This document shows, piece after piece, positions 1-9,075 of a DNA stretch of 64,000 nucleotides (position 1 is the first letter of the stretch; each line of letters begins with the position of its first letter). A model generated the notes under the pieces. That model was not told where the DNA came from and did not search any database. It worked only from the letters and a program-made list of their open reading frames with translations. Source of the stretch: Mycolicibacter heraklionensis. GTDB lineage: Bacteria; Actinomycetota; Actinomycetes; Mycobacteriales; Mycobacteriaceae. The stretch is from NCBI RefSeq assembly GCF_001021505.1, contig NZ_LDPO01000007.1, positions 124,001-188,000 of the forward strand. The letters are read 5' to 3'. Both the position numbers and the translations under genes were made by a program.

Positions 1-2
1 GG

Positions 3-452
3 GCACGGTGGCACCGCTACCACCAGATGCCGCGCTTCCCCGAAGGGCTGGTGGTGATCGGCGACGGCCTCTGCCGGCTCAATCCGCTGCACGGGCAAGG
101 CATGACGGTGGCGGCACTGCAGGCGCTGGCCCTGCGCGACTGTCTGGCAGAGGGTGGGCCAGACCTGTCGCAGCGCTTCTTCCGCGCGGCGGCCACCCAG
201 ATCGCACCGATCTGGGCGGCGAACGCAGCCCAGGATCGTCCCGTGGCCAACGATCGCCCGCACCCGATCCGCCGCCGACTGGGCGGGTGGTTCACCGAGG
301 CGGTGGGGACCGCCGCGTCCCGCGACATCGCCGTGACCGAGCGGTTCCTACGAGTGCGCAACCTGGTGGATTCCCCATCACGGTTGCGCGATCCGGTGCT
401 GCTGGCCCGCATCCTGCTGGCCAACCTGCGCGGCACGGGATTCGCGTCATGA
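3..452 (+). CDS. FAD-dependent monooxygenase, C-terminal part (cut by window edge)
   Basis: The reading frame is open from base 3 and ends at a TGA at 450-452, so only the C-terminal ~149 residues are present. The sequence RYHQMPRFPEGLVVIGDG followed by NPLHGQGM is the second FAD-binding (GD) motif of the PHBH/2-polyprenyl-6-methoxyphenol hydroxylase family, in which the Asp contacts the FAD ribityl chain and the NPxxGQGM loop contacts the flavin phosphates. The rest is the family's helical C-terminal tail. The N-terminal GxGxxG dinucleotide fold lies outside the window, so the substrate cannot be inferred. The following gene starts 30 bp downstream on the same strand and may be cotranscribed. 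Confidence 0.85.
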   Translation, partial: ARWHRYHQMPRFPEGLVVIGDGLCRLNPLHGQGMTVAALQALALRDCLAEGGPDLSQRFFRAAATQIAPIWAANAAQDRPVANDRPHPIRRRLGGWFTEAVGTAASRDIAVTERFLRVRNLVDSPSRLRDPVLLARILLANLRGTGFAS

Positions 453-482
453 CGCACCGGCGCCACGACACCGGAGGCTCCC

Positions 483-1154
483 ATGCTTGACGCCATATAC
501 CGGGCCGCGCGCGGCAGGATCAGCACCCTGGCCGCCGGACTCACCGATGACCAGCTGCGCATTCCGGTTCCGGCGACTCCGGGCTGGTCGGTGCACGACG
601 TGCTGGCACACCTGGCCGGTGGCGCCGCTGACGTCTTGGCGCAGCGGCTCGACGGCGCGCCGGGTGAATACTGGACCGCACGGCACGTCGCCGAACGACG
701 CGAACGCACGGTCGGCGACCTGCTCGACGAGTGGGAGCACGCCTCCCCGGCGGCCGAAGCGAGTCTGCCCGAACGGTTCACCGGCCCGAACCTGGCCGCG
801 GACGTGATCTGCCACGAAGGAGACCTCTGCGAGGCGTTGGGCCTACCGCGAACCGACCGCGAGCACTGGCAGCCATTCCTGGACGTGTTGGGTCGCCTGC
901 CTGGCCGGCTGCTAGGCGACACCGCGACGCTGGTGATCAGCGATGAGCTGGGACAGCAATGGCGTTGCGGCTCCGGAGAATCCGTGACCACTTTGCGGGC
1001 CGACGGCTACGAGCTGATGCGCGGCCTGTTCAGCAGACGCTCCCGCAATCAGATCGCCGGATGGGACTGGTCTCCCGAGCCATCGGCGCAACTGGTCGAC
1101 AGCTTCGGTGTTTTCGGGCACCGCGACGACGATCAGCCGATCCCGGCCTGCTGA
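483..1154 (+). CDS. maleylpyruvate isomerase family (DinB-like) mycothiol-dependent enzyme
   Basis: A 223-residue protein whose N-terminal helix bundle carries the motif TPGWSVHDVLAHLAGG. This is the conserved W-(S/T)-V-x-D-x-x-x-H-x region of the actinobacterial maleylpyruvate isomerase/DinB-like family (TIGR03083 type). The His and Asp bind a divalent metal that activates mycothiol, and residues after about 150 form the variable C-terminal domain. Known members isomerise maleylpyruvate or perform thiol-dependent transfers, but most are uncharacterised, so only the family is assigned. The ATG at 483 is preceded by CGGAGG. It lies 30 bp after the FAD monooxygenase, which would suit an aromatic-catabolism pair, but that is inference. 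Confidence 0.8.
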   Translation: MLDAIYRAARGRISTLAAGLTDDQLRIPVPATPGWSVHDVLAHLAGGAADVLAQRLDGAPGEYWTARHVAERRERTVGDLLDEWEHASPAAEASLPERFTGPNLAADVICHEGDLCEALGLPRTDREHWQPFLDVLGRLPGRLLGDTATLVISDELGQQWRCGSGESVTTLRADGYELMRGLFSRRSRNQIAGWDWSPEPSAQLVDSFGVFGHRDDDQPIPAC

Positions 1155-1156
1155 CC

Positions 1157-1792
1157 TCAGGCGGCGCAGGAGGTCAACCGCGGCGGAGAGAACGCCACCG
1201 ACCCGACCCCGCCGTCGACGGCTCCGTTGTTGGCGAGTTGCATCGTCGTCACGTAGGTACAGGTTTGAATCTCGGTGGATAAATTGAGGTAGACCACGTT
1301 GTAGGTGTAGGCGAACCTGCGGACCAACTGCTTGGCATCCCAGGGCACATCCAGCACGAAACCGAGCGATGAGTCGAGTGTCCGGATCCAGATTGCCCGC
1401 TCACCGGTCTCACCGAGCGACGGCACCACCGAAAACGCCGAACCGTCCGGTTTGGTGCCGGCGATGCTGAGGCTGTCGATGCGGTAGCCGGTGGCTTCCG
1501 CCGGTACCGGCGGCCCGGGCTGAATCCTGGTGGTGAACTGGATGGAGTAGTTGGTGCCGCCGCCAATCGCCCTGGTGGTGGAGAAGCTGGTCCAGCTGAA
1601 TTCCTCCGGCAACTCCACAGCGCAGTTGTCGACCACCTGGTACGGATCGCCGCACCCGGGTGAGCCGGCCGGCGCCGCCAGTGCACGCGGGCCGGCGAGC
1701 GCGGCGCCGAAGACCGGCACCGCCCAGGCGGCACCGCGCAGGAAGATGCGGCGCGAGATCGCCGTCTTCGCACTGCTGGTCACGAGCCTCAC
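1157..1792 (-). CDS. Tat-exported secreted protein, unknown function
   Basis: A 211-residue protein with a twin-arginine signal: SRRIFLRG followed by a hydrophobic stretch and an ALA-AP cleavage region near residue 40. The mature part contains two early Cys residues (PGC, DNC) and a late pair (QTC, TSC) that could form disulfides, and reads like an all-beta secreted domain. I do not recognise a named family. The GTG at 1792 is the longest start; a second in-frame GTG at 1783 has a closer GAGG and may be the true start, with the Tat motif intact either way. It is divergent from the MMPL transporter at 1851 with about 58 bp between them, and convergent with the isomerase gene 2 bp away. Confidence 0.65.
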   Translation of the reverse strand: MRLVTSSAKTAISRRIFLRGAAWAVPVFGAALAGPRALAAPAGSPGCGDPYQVVDNCAVELPEEFSWTSFSTTRAIGGGTNYSIQFTTRIQPGPPVPAEATGYRIDSLSIAGTKPDGSAFSVVPSLGETGERAIWIRTLDSSLGFVLDVPWDAKQLVRRFAYTYNVVYLNLSTEIQTCTYVTTMQLANNGAVDGGVGSVAFSPPRLTSCAA

Positions 1793-1850
1793 AGTAGGCG
1801 ATCAGAGCGCATCCGGTTGTTCGGCCAAAGTTTCGTGCGATGCTCGCCGG

Positions 1851-3899
1851 ATGGTTTGGGAGCGATTGTCCGCCGCCGTCAGCGGCCGCCGATCCTGGCT
1901 CGTTGCGCTGGTGCCGATCCTGATCGCCGTCGCGCTGATGGTGCTCAGCAACGACAACGGCGCCGCCACCCAATCGCCCGAGTCACTGCCGGCCAGCGCC
2001 GAATCAGCCCGCGCCGCCGCGGCGCTGTCCACCTTCGCCGGCGGGGAGCAGGCGACCGCGCTGCTGGTCGCCACCCGCACCGACGGTGCGCCGTTGACAC
2101 CAGACGACCTCGCGGCGGTGACTGCGGCCCGCGACCGTATGACGAAGGTGCCCCAGGTGCTCACCGGGCCGGCCCCGCCGGTGCTGCCGTCCACCGACCA
2201 CCAGGCGGCCCTGGCCACGGTGCCGTTGAACGCCGAGTTGTCCGGTTTCGGGCTCACCGATGCGGTCAAGGCCTTGCGGGCCGCTGCCGCCGACGGTCTG
2301 CCACCGACGCTGTCGACCCACATCACCGGCGGGCCGGCGTTCGGCGCCGACATCGCCGACGCCTTCACCGGCGCCAACGTCACCCTGTTGGCGGTCACCG
2401 CGCTGGTGGTGGCGCTGCTGTTGATCGTCACCTACCGCTCGCCGGTGTTGTGGCTGGTGCCGCTGATGGTGATCGCGTTCGCGGATCGGGTGGCCACCGT
2501 GGTGGGGTCCGATGTCGCGCGCGCCGCGGGGGTGACCTTTGACGGCTCCACCGCGGGCATCACCAGCGTGCTGGTCTTCGGGGCCGGGACCAACTATGCG
2601 CTGCTGCTGATTTCGCGCTACCGGGAAGAACTGCGCACCGAGCACGAGCATCGGGTGGCTCTACGCCGCGCGGTGGCCGCCGCGGCCCCGGCGATCCTGG
2701 CCAGCAACGCCACCGTGGTGCTGGCTCTGCTCACGTTGGTCTTGGCGGTCACTCCGAGCACCCGCAGTCTCGGGATCTGCGCCAGCTGCGGGCTGGTGGT
2801 GGCCGCGGTGTTCGTGTTGTTTCTGCTGCCCCCGCTGCTGGCACTGTTCGGCCGAAAGGTGTTCTGGCCGTTTATTCCTCAAGCTACGGGCGACGCGGAC
2901 ACGCCCGCCGGCCCGTGGCACCGCGTCGCCGATGCCGTTTCGCGCCGCCCGGCCGTGGTGTGCACAGCGGCGGTCGCGGTTCTGGCGGTGTCGGCGGCGG
3001 GACTGCTGGGTGCCAAAATCGGGTTGTCGCAGACTGAGCAGTTCCGGTTGCAGGCCGACTCGGTGACCGGCTTCGATACGCTGGCAGAACACTTTCCGGA
3101 CGGCGCCGCGAGTCCGACGGTCGTGATCGGCCCCACCGCCCGGTCTCGGCAACTCAAGCAGGCGATCACCGCGGTCCCGGGCGTCGTCTCGGTGGTCCAG
3201 ACGGGTGTCTCCGAGACCGGACGAACCATGTGGTCGGTGGTGCTCAACGCCGCACCGGCGACCGATGCGGCTTTCAGCACCATTGCCGGACTTCGAGATT
3301 CGGTTCGTGCGGCGGACGCGCGGGCGTTGGTGGGTGGCGCCGACGCACAGGCCCTCGATGTCCGCGACGGGGCGGTGCGCGACCGCACGGTACTGATCCC
3401 GCTGATCCTGCTGGTGGTGCTCACCGTGTTGTTCGTGCTGCTTCGGGCGGTGTTGGCCCCGCCTGTCCTGGTGGCGGCGACGGTGCTCAGCGCGGTCGCC
3501 GCGCTCGGGTTGGGTTGCTGGGCCAGCCTGCACCTGTTCGGGTTTCCGGCGCTGGACAACAGCACTCCGCTGTTCGCGTTCCTGTTCCTGGTAGCGCTGG
3601 GAGTGGACTACACCATCTTCCTGGTGACCCGTGCCCGCGAGGAGACCCCCACACACGGCACCCGCGGCGGCATGGTGCGCGCGGTGTCGGCCACCGGCGG
3701 GGTCATCACCAGTGCCGGCATCGTGCTGGCCGCGGTGTTCTGCGTGCTCGGGGTGCTGCCGTTGATCGTGCTGACCCAGCTGGGCATCATCGTCGGTCTT
3801 GGAATCCTGTTGGATACGTTCGTCGTTCGCACCTTGGTGATTCCGGCGCTGTTCGCACTGATCGGCGATCGAGTGTGGTGGCCCAATCTGCCGCGCTGA
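1851..3899 (+). CDS. MMPL/RND-family membrane transporter (short type)
   Basis: The start is placed at ATG 1851 (MVWERLSAAVSGRRSW), because the frame further upstream lies antisense to the Tat-signal gene. The 682-residue product has the two-fold RND layout: one TM helix, an extracytoplasmic loop, five TM helices, then the same again. The transmembrane motifs are GAGTNYALLLISRYREE (first half) and ALGVDYTIFLVTRARE (second half). The second has the Asp-Tyr pair used in proton relay; the first has Asn in place of Asp. At about 680 residues it is shorter than the ~950-residue MmpL proteins later in this window and nearer to MmpL3/YdfJ-type pumps. The cargo is unknown; lipid or drug export is typical. 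Confidence 0.85.
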   Translation: MVWERLSAAVSGRRSWLVALVPILIAVALMVLSNDNGAATQSPESLPASAESARAAAALSTFAGGEQATALLVATRTDGAPLTPDDLAAVTAARDRMTKVPQVLTGPAPPVLPSTDHQAALATVPLNAELSGFGLTDAVKALRAAAADGLPPTLSTHITGGPAFGADIADAFTGANVTLLAVTALVVALLLIVTYRSPVLWLVPLMVIAFADRVATVVGSDVARAAGVTFDGSTAGITSVLVFGAGTNYALLLISRYREELRTEHEHRVALRRAVAAAAPAILASNATVVLALLTLVLAVTPSTRSLGICASCGLVVAAVFVLFLLPPLLALFGRKVFWPFIPQATGDADTPAGPWHRVADAVSRRPAVVCTAAVAVLAVSAAGLLGAKIGLSQTEQFRLQADSVTGFDTLAEHFPDGAASPTVVIGPTARSRQLKQAITAVPGVVSVVQTGVSETGRTMWSVVLNAAPATDAAFSTIAGLRDSVRAADARALVGGADAQALDVRDGAVRDRTVLIPLILLVVLTVLFVLLRAVLAPPVLVAATVLSAVAALGLGCWASLHLFGFPALDNSTPLFAFLFLVALGVDYTIFLVTRAREETPTHGTRGGMVRAVSATGGVITSAGIVLAAVFCVLGVLPLIVLTQLGIIVGLGILLDTFVVRTLVIPALFALIGDRVWWPNLPR

Positions 3900-3902
3900 C
3901 CT

Positions 3903-5051
3903 CTACAGCGCCGCCCAGATCGACTTGGTCTTCAGATAGCCGTCGATGCCCTCGTAGCCGAACTCGTGGCCCATACCGGACTGCTTGTAGCCGCCGAAGG
4001 GCACGTTGTGATCGAAGACCAGCTGGCAGTTCAACGTCACGGTGCCGGCCTGCAGGCGCTTGCCCAGGTTGTGGGCGCGAGCCAGGTTGGTGGTCCACGC
4101 CGTGGCCGCCAGGCCGTAGCTGGTGTCATTGGCCATCGCCACGGCCTCGTCGTCGTCGTCGAACGGCAAGATGGTGACCACCGGCCCGAAGATCTCTTCC
4201 CGGTACAGCCGGCTGGTGGCCGGGTCGATGTTGGTCAGCACGGTCGGCTTCACGAAGTAGCCCTTGCGGTCCACCCGGTATCCGCCGGACACCACCTCGA
4301 CGCCGTCCTTGCGCCCCTGGTCGATGTAGCCCATGACGCGCTCGAGTTGCTTGGCGCTGACCAGTGGGCTGATCATGGCGCCCTCGTCCTTGGGCCCGCC
4401 GAGTACCAAGTTTTCCCCGATCATCGCGATGCCCGCGACGACGCGCTCATAGACGCTGCGCTGCACGAAGATCCGGGAGCCGCAGACACAGCCCTGACCG
4501 GAGTGCACGAAGATACCCATCGCGGCCATCATGATTGCCATGTCCAGGTCGGCGTCTTCGTAGATCAGCACCGGGGATTTGCCGCCCAACTCCAGCGTCA
4601 CCTTCTTCAGGTTGTCCGCGGAGTTGCGCATGATCTCCTTGCCGACATCCGTCGATCCGGTGAACGCGACCTTCTCCACATCGGGGTGGCTGGTGATCGC
4701 CGCACCGGCCGTGGCGCCATAGCCGATGACGAAGTTGGTGACGCCGTCGGGAACCCCGGCTTGGGCGATCAGCCGTTCCAGCAGCACCGCCGACAGCGGC
4801 GTCTCCTCCGCCGGCTTCACCACGCTGCTGCAGCCGGCCGCCAGCGCCGGGGCGACCTTGGCGCAGGCGTTGAACAGCGGGCCATTCCAGGGATAGATCA
4901 GGCCCACCACGCCGTACGGTTCCTTCAAGGTGTAGGCGTGCATGTTGGCGTAGGTGCTGTTGACCCCGCCCTCCATCTGCACCTGGTAGCTGCTGCCGTT
5001 GAGCTTGGTGCACCAGCCCGCGTAGTACCGGTAGAGATGCTGTGCACCTGC
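3903..5051 (-). pseudogene. aldehyde dehydrogenase lacking its N-terminal ~120 residues
   Basis: The frame encodes the last ~380 residues of an NAD(P)-dependent aldehyde dehydrogenase. It includes PWNGPLF, the nucleotide-binding FTGSTDVGKEIM, the general-base motif LELGGKSP, the catalytic Cys in HSGQGCVCGSR and the C-terminal FGGYKQSGMGHEFG. Homology begins abruptly at HLYRYYAGW, which sits about 120-140 residues into normal ALDHs, and an in-frame TAA lies only 13 codons upstream at 5052-5054. No other frame upstream supplies the missing N-terminus before the TetR promoter region. The only available start is GTG 4982, inside the cofactor-binding domain. I call it a 5'-deleted pseudogene; a shortened active protein is unlikely because half of the NAD-binding fold's first strands are gone. 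Confidence 0.7.
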
Positions 5052-5161
5052 TTAGCATTCGGGACACGACGCGGTCAACAGCGGGCGTTGCGCCGGCGGG
5101 CGGCGCCCGGGGTTACCGTTCCGGCTATGAATCGGCGGCGCACTCCGGCACTGCGGTTCTG

Positions 5162-5782
5162 ATGCGTACCCGCGGTTGGGGCGGGAATGTGCCCGCGAGC
5201 GACGAGGAGGCGGTGGCACGGATTCTGCGGGCCACCCGCCAGACCATCGACGAACGCGGCGAGCAGACCAGCATCGCCGACGTCGCACGCACCCTCGGCG
5301 TCACCCGGCAGACGGTCTACCGCTATTTCCCCAGCACCGAGGAGCTGCTGACGGCCACCGCGGCCGACGGCGCCGGCGCCTTTCTGGACCAGCTCGCCGA
5401 AGCGCTGGCCGGAATGACCGATCCCGGCGAAGCCGTCGCCGAGGGCATCGCGCTCACCCTGGAACGCCTCCCCCACGACCCTTATGTCGGTCTGCTGCTG
5501 CGCACCCAACAGGCCAGCGCCTTCGCCGTCACCGTCACCACCGACACCGGCCGAAGCTTCGGGCACTCCCTGCTGGAGCGCCTGGATGTCGACTGGACCG
5601 GCTTCGACGATCAGGGCATCGACGACATCATCGAGATGGTGCTGCGCACATTGCAGTCGTTCATCCTGGCACCGCTGCCGGCATCGGGCGAAGAACTGCG
5701 GCGTCTGCTGCGCCGGTGGATCGCCCCGGCGGTGAGCGCAGCGCGCAGCGCTACGCCGGATCGCGCGTCAGCGAGTAGGTGA
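5162..5782 (+). CDS. TetR-family transcriptional regulator
   Basis: A 206-residue protein when started at ATG 5162 (MRTRGWGGNVPASDEE); the frame continues upstream but without TetR homology. The N-terminal HTH is clear: TSIADVARTLGVTRQTVYR followed by YFPSTEELL. The C-terminal ligand-binding domain is mostly helical and variable, so the effector is unknown. It sits just upstream of the truncated ALDH (divergent) and overlaps the 3' end of the SDR gene by about 30 bp (convergent). It may once have controlled the now-broken ALDH gene, which would make it an orphan regulator. Confidence 0.88.
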   Translation: MRTRGWGGNVPASDEEAVARILRATRQTIDERGEQTSIADVARTLGVTRQTVYRYFPSTEELLTATAADGAGAFLDQLAEALAGMTDPGEAVAEGIALTLERLPHDPYVGLLLRTQQASAFAVTVTTDTGRSFGHSLLERLDVDWTGFDDQGIDDIIEMVLRTLQSFILAPLPASGEELRRLLRRWIAPAVSAARSATPDRASASR

Positions 5783-6695
5783 CCCCGGTGAGCTCTTCGG
5801 CGACGGTCCACAACCGCCGCTGCGCGTCGGGGTCACAGGCTCGGCCGGCGGCCCGAACCAACACCGGCGGGCCGATCTGCTCGAAACGCCCGCCCGGGCC
5901 GTAGAACTGACCGCCCATGGCGGCCGGGTCGGTCGCTGCCCGCAACATCGGCAGCGCCCCCTCGGCCGGCCCCTGGGTGAACCACCCCGTCACATAGCGA
6001 GACCGGCTGTTGAACACCCAGCGGACCGCCCGGGACTGCTCACGCAGGATCGAGGTGCGGGTGCCCCCGGGGTGCGCCGCCAGCGCGATCGCCGGGCTGG
6101 CAGACGATTCCAGCCGCCGCTGCAGTTCGAAGGTGGCCATCAATTGGGCAAGCTTGGACTGGGTGTAGGCCACCGCGGGGGTGAACGACTTCGCCAACTG
6201 CAGATCGTCGAACGCGATCCGGCCACTGCGGTGGGTCTTGCTGCTCACCGCGATGATCCGTCCCGCCGCGGAGGCGAGCACCCGATCCAGCAGCAGTCCC
6301 GTCAGCGCAAACGGCCCGAGGAAGTTCGTGCCGAAGTCACCCTCGAAGCCGTCCACCGTCAGCTGCCGAGTCTGATGCATGACACCGGCGTTGTTGACCA
6401 GGATGTCGATGACGGGATAGCGCGCCCGCAGCTCATCCGCGCAAGCCCGCACCGAGGCCAGGTCACTGACGTCCAGACGAACCACGTCGACGCGCGCGGC
6501 CGGAGCCGACTGCAGAATGTCTTGCCGGGCCGCCGTGGCCGCGTCGGTTTTGCGGCAGGCCAGCACGACCGTGGCGCCGAGGATCGCCAGCCCCCGCGCG
6601 ACTTCCAGGCCGACCCCGGTGTTGGCCCCGGTCACGACCGCTACCCGGCCGGCCTGCGGAGCACCCTGCTCCGGTGACCATCCGGACGCGCTCAT
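5751..6695 (-). CDS. short-chain dehydrogenase/reductase (retinol dehydrogenase-like)
   Basis: A 314-residue classical/extended SDR. Visible motifs are the cofactor loop TGANTGVGLEVA (residues ~22-33), ILVNNAGVMH, the catalytic Ser region AVSSKTHRSG and the Tyr/Lys pair in AYTQSKLAQ. The ACRK segment after beta-2 suggests NADP(H) preference as in WW-domain/retinol-type SDRs. The ATG immediately follows the TAG of the SRPBCC gene, so the two are translationally coupled; both belong to the amidohydrolase operon read from 8995. The C-terminus has the expected family helix and extra tail. Substrate unknown. Confidence 0.88.
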   Translation of the reverse strand: MSASGWSPEQGAPQAGRVAVVTGANTGVGLEVARGLAILGATVVLACRKTDAATAARQDILQSAPAARVDVVRLDVSDLASVRACADELRARYPVIDILVNNAGVMHQTRQLTVDGFEGDFGTNFLGPFALTGLLLDRVLASAAGRIIAVSSKTHRSGRIAFDDLQLAKSFTPAVAYTQSKLAQLMATFELQRRLESSASPAIALAAHPGGTRTSILREQSRAVRWVFNSRSRYVTGWFTQGPAEGALPMLRAATDPAAMGGQFYGPGGRFEQIGPPVLVRAAGRACDPDAQRRLWTVAEELTGVTYSLTRDPA

Positions 6696-7208
6696 CTACC
6701 CGCGGTCCGCCGTCGCGAACCGCTGGTCGGTATAGCGGCGCAGGTTGGCCAGGAATCGGCGAAACCCCAGATTCATCAACGGCCCGCTGATCGGCGAGAA
6801 CCACGCTGCAGGGCCGGTCAGCCGATTGGCCAGCGTCCAGGTGAGCCGGCAGCCCTGGGCGGTCGGCTCGATGATGTAGTCCTCGACGAACACCGCCAGC
6901 GCCGAGGTCGAGCTCGCGTTGAAGCGAAATGCCATGTGCCGTCCCGGTTCCCAGGCCAGGAACTCCTCATCGCCGACGATTCCTCCCCGCATGTCCACGA
7001 GCCGGGTGGTGCCGACACCATGCGGCTCGGGGCTGGTCCAGGTCACCTTGGTGATCACCGACGCCCAGTGTGGCCAGGCTTCGGCGTCGGCCAGCACCTC
7101 CCAGATCTCGTCGGGCGTCACGGCCAGGTCGACGCTGTTGCTGAACCGCTGCGGGGCGCGCTCGAGGAAGTCGAGGCCGACCTGCTCACACGGGTGCATC
7201 CGAGACAA
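6696..7208 (-). CDS. SRPBCC (polyketide cyclase/dehydrase-like) protein
   Basis: A 170-residue START/SRPBCC-fold protein with the typical opening FSNSVDLAVTPDEIWEVLAD followed by AWPHWASVITKV, and a C-terminal amphipathic helix that closes the hydrophobic pocket. These proteins bind lipids or act on polyketide-like substrates; no catalytic residue is certain here. Start choice: TTG 7208 is supported by AAGGGAA about 8 bases upstream, whereas ATG 7199 would be too far from it. It lies 20 bp after the amidohydrolase and abuts the SDR, so it is the middle gene of a three-gene operon probably controlled by the divergent TetR at 9070. Confidence 0.8.
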   Translation of the reverse strand: MSRMHPCEQVGLDFLERAPQRFSNSVDLAVTPDEIWEVLADAEAWPHWASVITKVTWTSPEPHGVGTTRLVDMRGGIVGDEEFLAWEPGRHMAFRFNASSTSALAVFVEDYIIEPTAQGCRLTWTLANRLTGPAAWFSPISGPLMNLGFRRFLANLRRYTDQRFATADRG

Positions 7209-7228
7209 CTGTTGATTCCCTTCCAGTC

Positions 7229-8995
7229 TTACTGGCGCGCTCCGCGCACCAGCCGCCCCGGCCGCGCACCGGTGTCGGCGCCGTTGCGCCGGGTGACGGT
7301 ACCGCTGACGATCGTCGCAACATACCCGCTCGCCCCCTGCAGCAGACGGCGCCCGCCGGCCGGGAGGTCATAAGCCATCCGAGCCGGATGCAGGGTCAGC
7401 GACTCCATGTCGATCACGTTGATGTCGGCCTTCTTGCCGACCTCGATCACCCCGCGATCGTTGAGGCCGAACAGCTGCGCGGTGTCCCGGCACTGTTTGC
7501 GCACCACATACTCCAGGGGCAGCTTGTCGCCGCGATGCCGGTCGCGCGCCCAGTGTGTGAGCAGGTAGGTGGGATAGGAAGCGTCGCAGATCATTCCGCA
7601 GTGCGCGCCACCATCCGAAAGCCCGAGCACACCGGCGGGGTGGGTGAGCATCTCCCTGATCGCGTCGTGGTTGCCGTCGGCGTAGTTGAAGAACGGCAGC
7701 ATCAGCATCGCGCCGGCGTCGGCCGCCAGCATCAGGTCATACAGGGTTGCCAACGGATCCTCGCCGCGCGCCGCGGCGATCGCCGCGACCGAGCGGTCCG
7801 GCGTGGGCTCGTAGTCCGGCGGGTCGCCCAGGTCGTAGATGCGGTGCAGCGAGTGCTGCACCAGCGCGAACATGGCGTCGAACTGCACCGCGGCGTCGAC
7901 GGGCAGATCCTCTTCGGACAGGATCGCCGCCTTGACAGCCGGATCGGCGAGCCGCTGCGCCAGTTCGTCGCGGCGGCATTCTTGCTTCAACCGCCGATAG
8001 GTGGGCCGGTGGGTAAAGGCGTGATGCCCGGGAAAGCCCAGCAGCATGCCGAAGGGACGCGCGGCGATCTGCGGATACAGCGCACTGCCGGCCTGATGTG
8101 CGGCCGCGGAGATGTCGAGCTGCTCGCGCCACAGGTTCGGGTCGGCGTCGACCTGAATCAGTGCGAACGACACCGGCCGGTCGATCTCGGCGCCGAGGCG
8201 CTGCATCCATTCGAGTTCTTTCTTCGGCGCGATGATGTCCTCACCGGCCGCCCCCTGCGGGGCCAGCTCGAAGACCGCCTGGCCACCGGCGGCCATCGCC
8301 CGGCCCATTCCGAACAGTTCGTCTTCGGCGGCGAAGGTGCCCGGCACCGGCTCGCCGTCCATCGCCCGGTGCGCCAACGTGCGAGACGTCGAAAAGCCCA
8401 GTGCCCCAGCCTCGATCGCCTCCTGGACCAGTCGGCTCATGGCCGCGATGTCGTCGGGGGTGGCCGGCTCGTTGCGGGCACCACGGTCGCCCATCGCATA
8501 GGCGCGAATCGCTCCGTGCGCCACTTGGCTTCCGACGTCGACGGCGAGGCTCTGGCGGTCGAGTACGTCGAGGTACTCGGGGTAGCTCTCCCATCCCCAA
8601 GTGATGCCTTCGGTCAGCGCGGTGCCCGGAATGTCCTCGACACCCTCCATCAGCTTGATCAGCCACTCCTCGCGGCCCGGCCGGACCGGGGCGAAACCGA
8701 CGCCGCAATTGCCGGTGACAACCGTCGTCACGCCGTGGCCGCTGGACGGTTCCAGCAGGTTGTCCCAGCTGACCTGTCCGTCGTAGTGGGTGTGGATGTC
8801 GACGAAGCCCGGTGCGACGACTTTGCCGGTGGCGTCGATCGTTTCGGCCGCGTCACCGGTCAGACCCGGATCATCGGTTCCGGTGCGGCGGTGGACCGCC
8901 ACGATCCGCCCGTCCCGGACACCGACGTCGGCGAGGTAGCGGTCCGCCCCGGTCCCGTCGACGACGGTGCCACCGGTGATCGTGAGGTCATACAC
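7229..8995 (-). CDS. amidohydrolase of the N-acyl-D-amino-acid deacylase family
   Basis: A ~588-residue metal-dependent hydrolase. Residues ~60-75 hold the amidohydrolase metal site [19 protein letters not shown], followed by [15 protein letters not shown], which is characteristic of the D-aminoacylase/N-acyl-D-Glu deacylase branch; a late [11 protein letters not shown] supplies the conserved Asp. The N- and C-terminal beta-sandwich segments ([28 protein letters not shown]) are normal for the superfamily. TTG 9001 would be the longest start, but AAGGGAG sits six bases before GTG 8995, which I prefer. Close mycobacterial homologues are annotated only by family, so the substrate is open. It heads an operon with SRPBCC and SDR genes. 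Confidence 0.85.
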   Translation of the reverse strand: MYDLTITGGTVVDGTGADRYLADVGVRDGRIVAVHRRTGTDDPGLTGDAAETIDATGKVVAPGFVDIHTHYDGQVSWDNLLEPSSGHGVTTVVTGNCGVGFAPVRPGREEWLIKLMEGVEDIPGTALTEGITWGWESYPEYLDVLDRQSLAVDVGSQVAHGAIRAYAMGDRGARNEPATPDDIAAMSRLVQEAIEAGALGFSTSRTLAHRAMDGEPVPGTFAAEDELFGMGRAMAAGGQAVFELAPQGAAGEDIIAPKKELEWMQRLGAEIDRPVSFALIQVDADPNLWREQLDISAAAHQAGSALYPQIAARPFGMLLGFPGHHAFTHRPTYRRLKQECRRDELAQRLADPAVKAAILSEEDLPVDAAVQFDAMFALVQHSLHRIYDLGDPPDYEPTPDRSVAAIAAARGEDPLATLYDLMLAADAGAMLMLPFFNYADGNHDAIREMLTHPAGVLGLSDGGAHCGMICDASYPTYLLTHWARDRHRGDKLPLEYVVRKQCRDTAQLFGLNDRGVIEVGKKADINVIDMESLTLHPARMAYDLPAGGRRLLQGASGYVATIVSGTVTRRNGADTGARPGRLVRGARQ

Positions 8996-9048
8996 AGCCA
9001 ACTCCCTTGTTCGTGGCGCCCGACACGGCTGAAGTGATGTTGATCAAT

Positions 9049-9075
9049 TTGTACACATATCGATAATGTGTGCAA
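9049..9075. promoter_or_regulatory. TetR-type operator dyad between the amidohydrolase operon and tetR
   Basis: TTGTACACAT (9049-9058) and ATGTGTGCAA (9066-9075) are inverted repeats matching at 9 of 10 positions around the spacer ATCGATA. The dyad lies in the 74-bp gap between the divergent genes and runs into the GTG start of the TetR gene at 9070. This is the layout expected for an autoregulating TetR that also represses the amidohydrolase operon. Confidence 0.7.

Noticed and set aside
4447..5067. Second minus-strand frame considered as the missing ALDH N-terminus after a frameshift
   Set aside because: Translation shows no ALDH N-terminal motifs; the missing part is deleted, not frameshifted, as far as this sequence shows.
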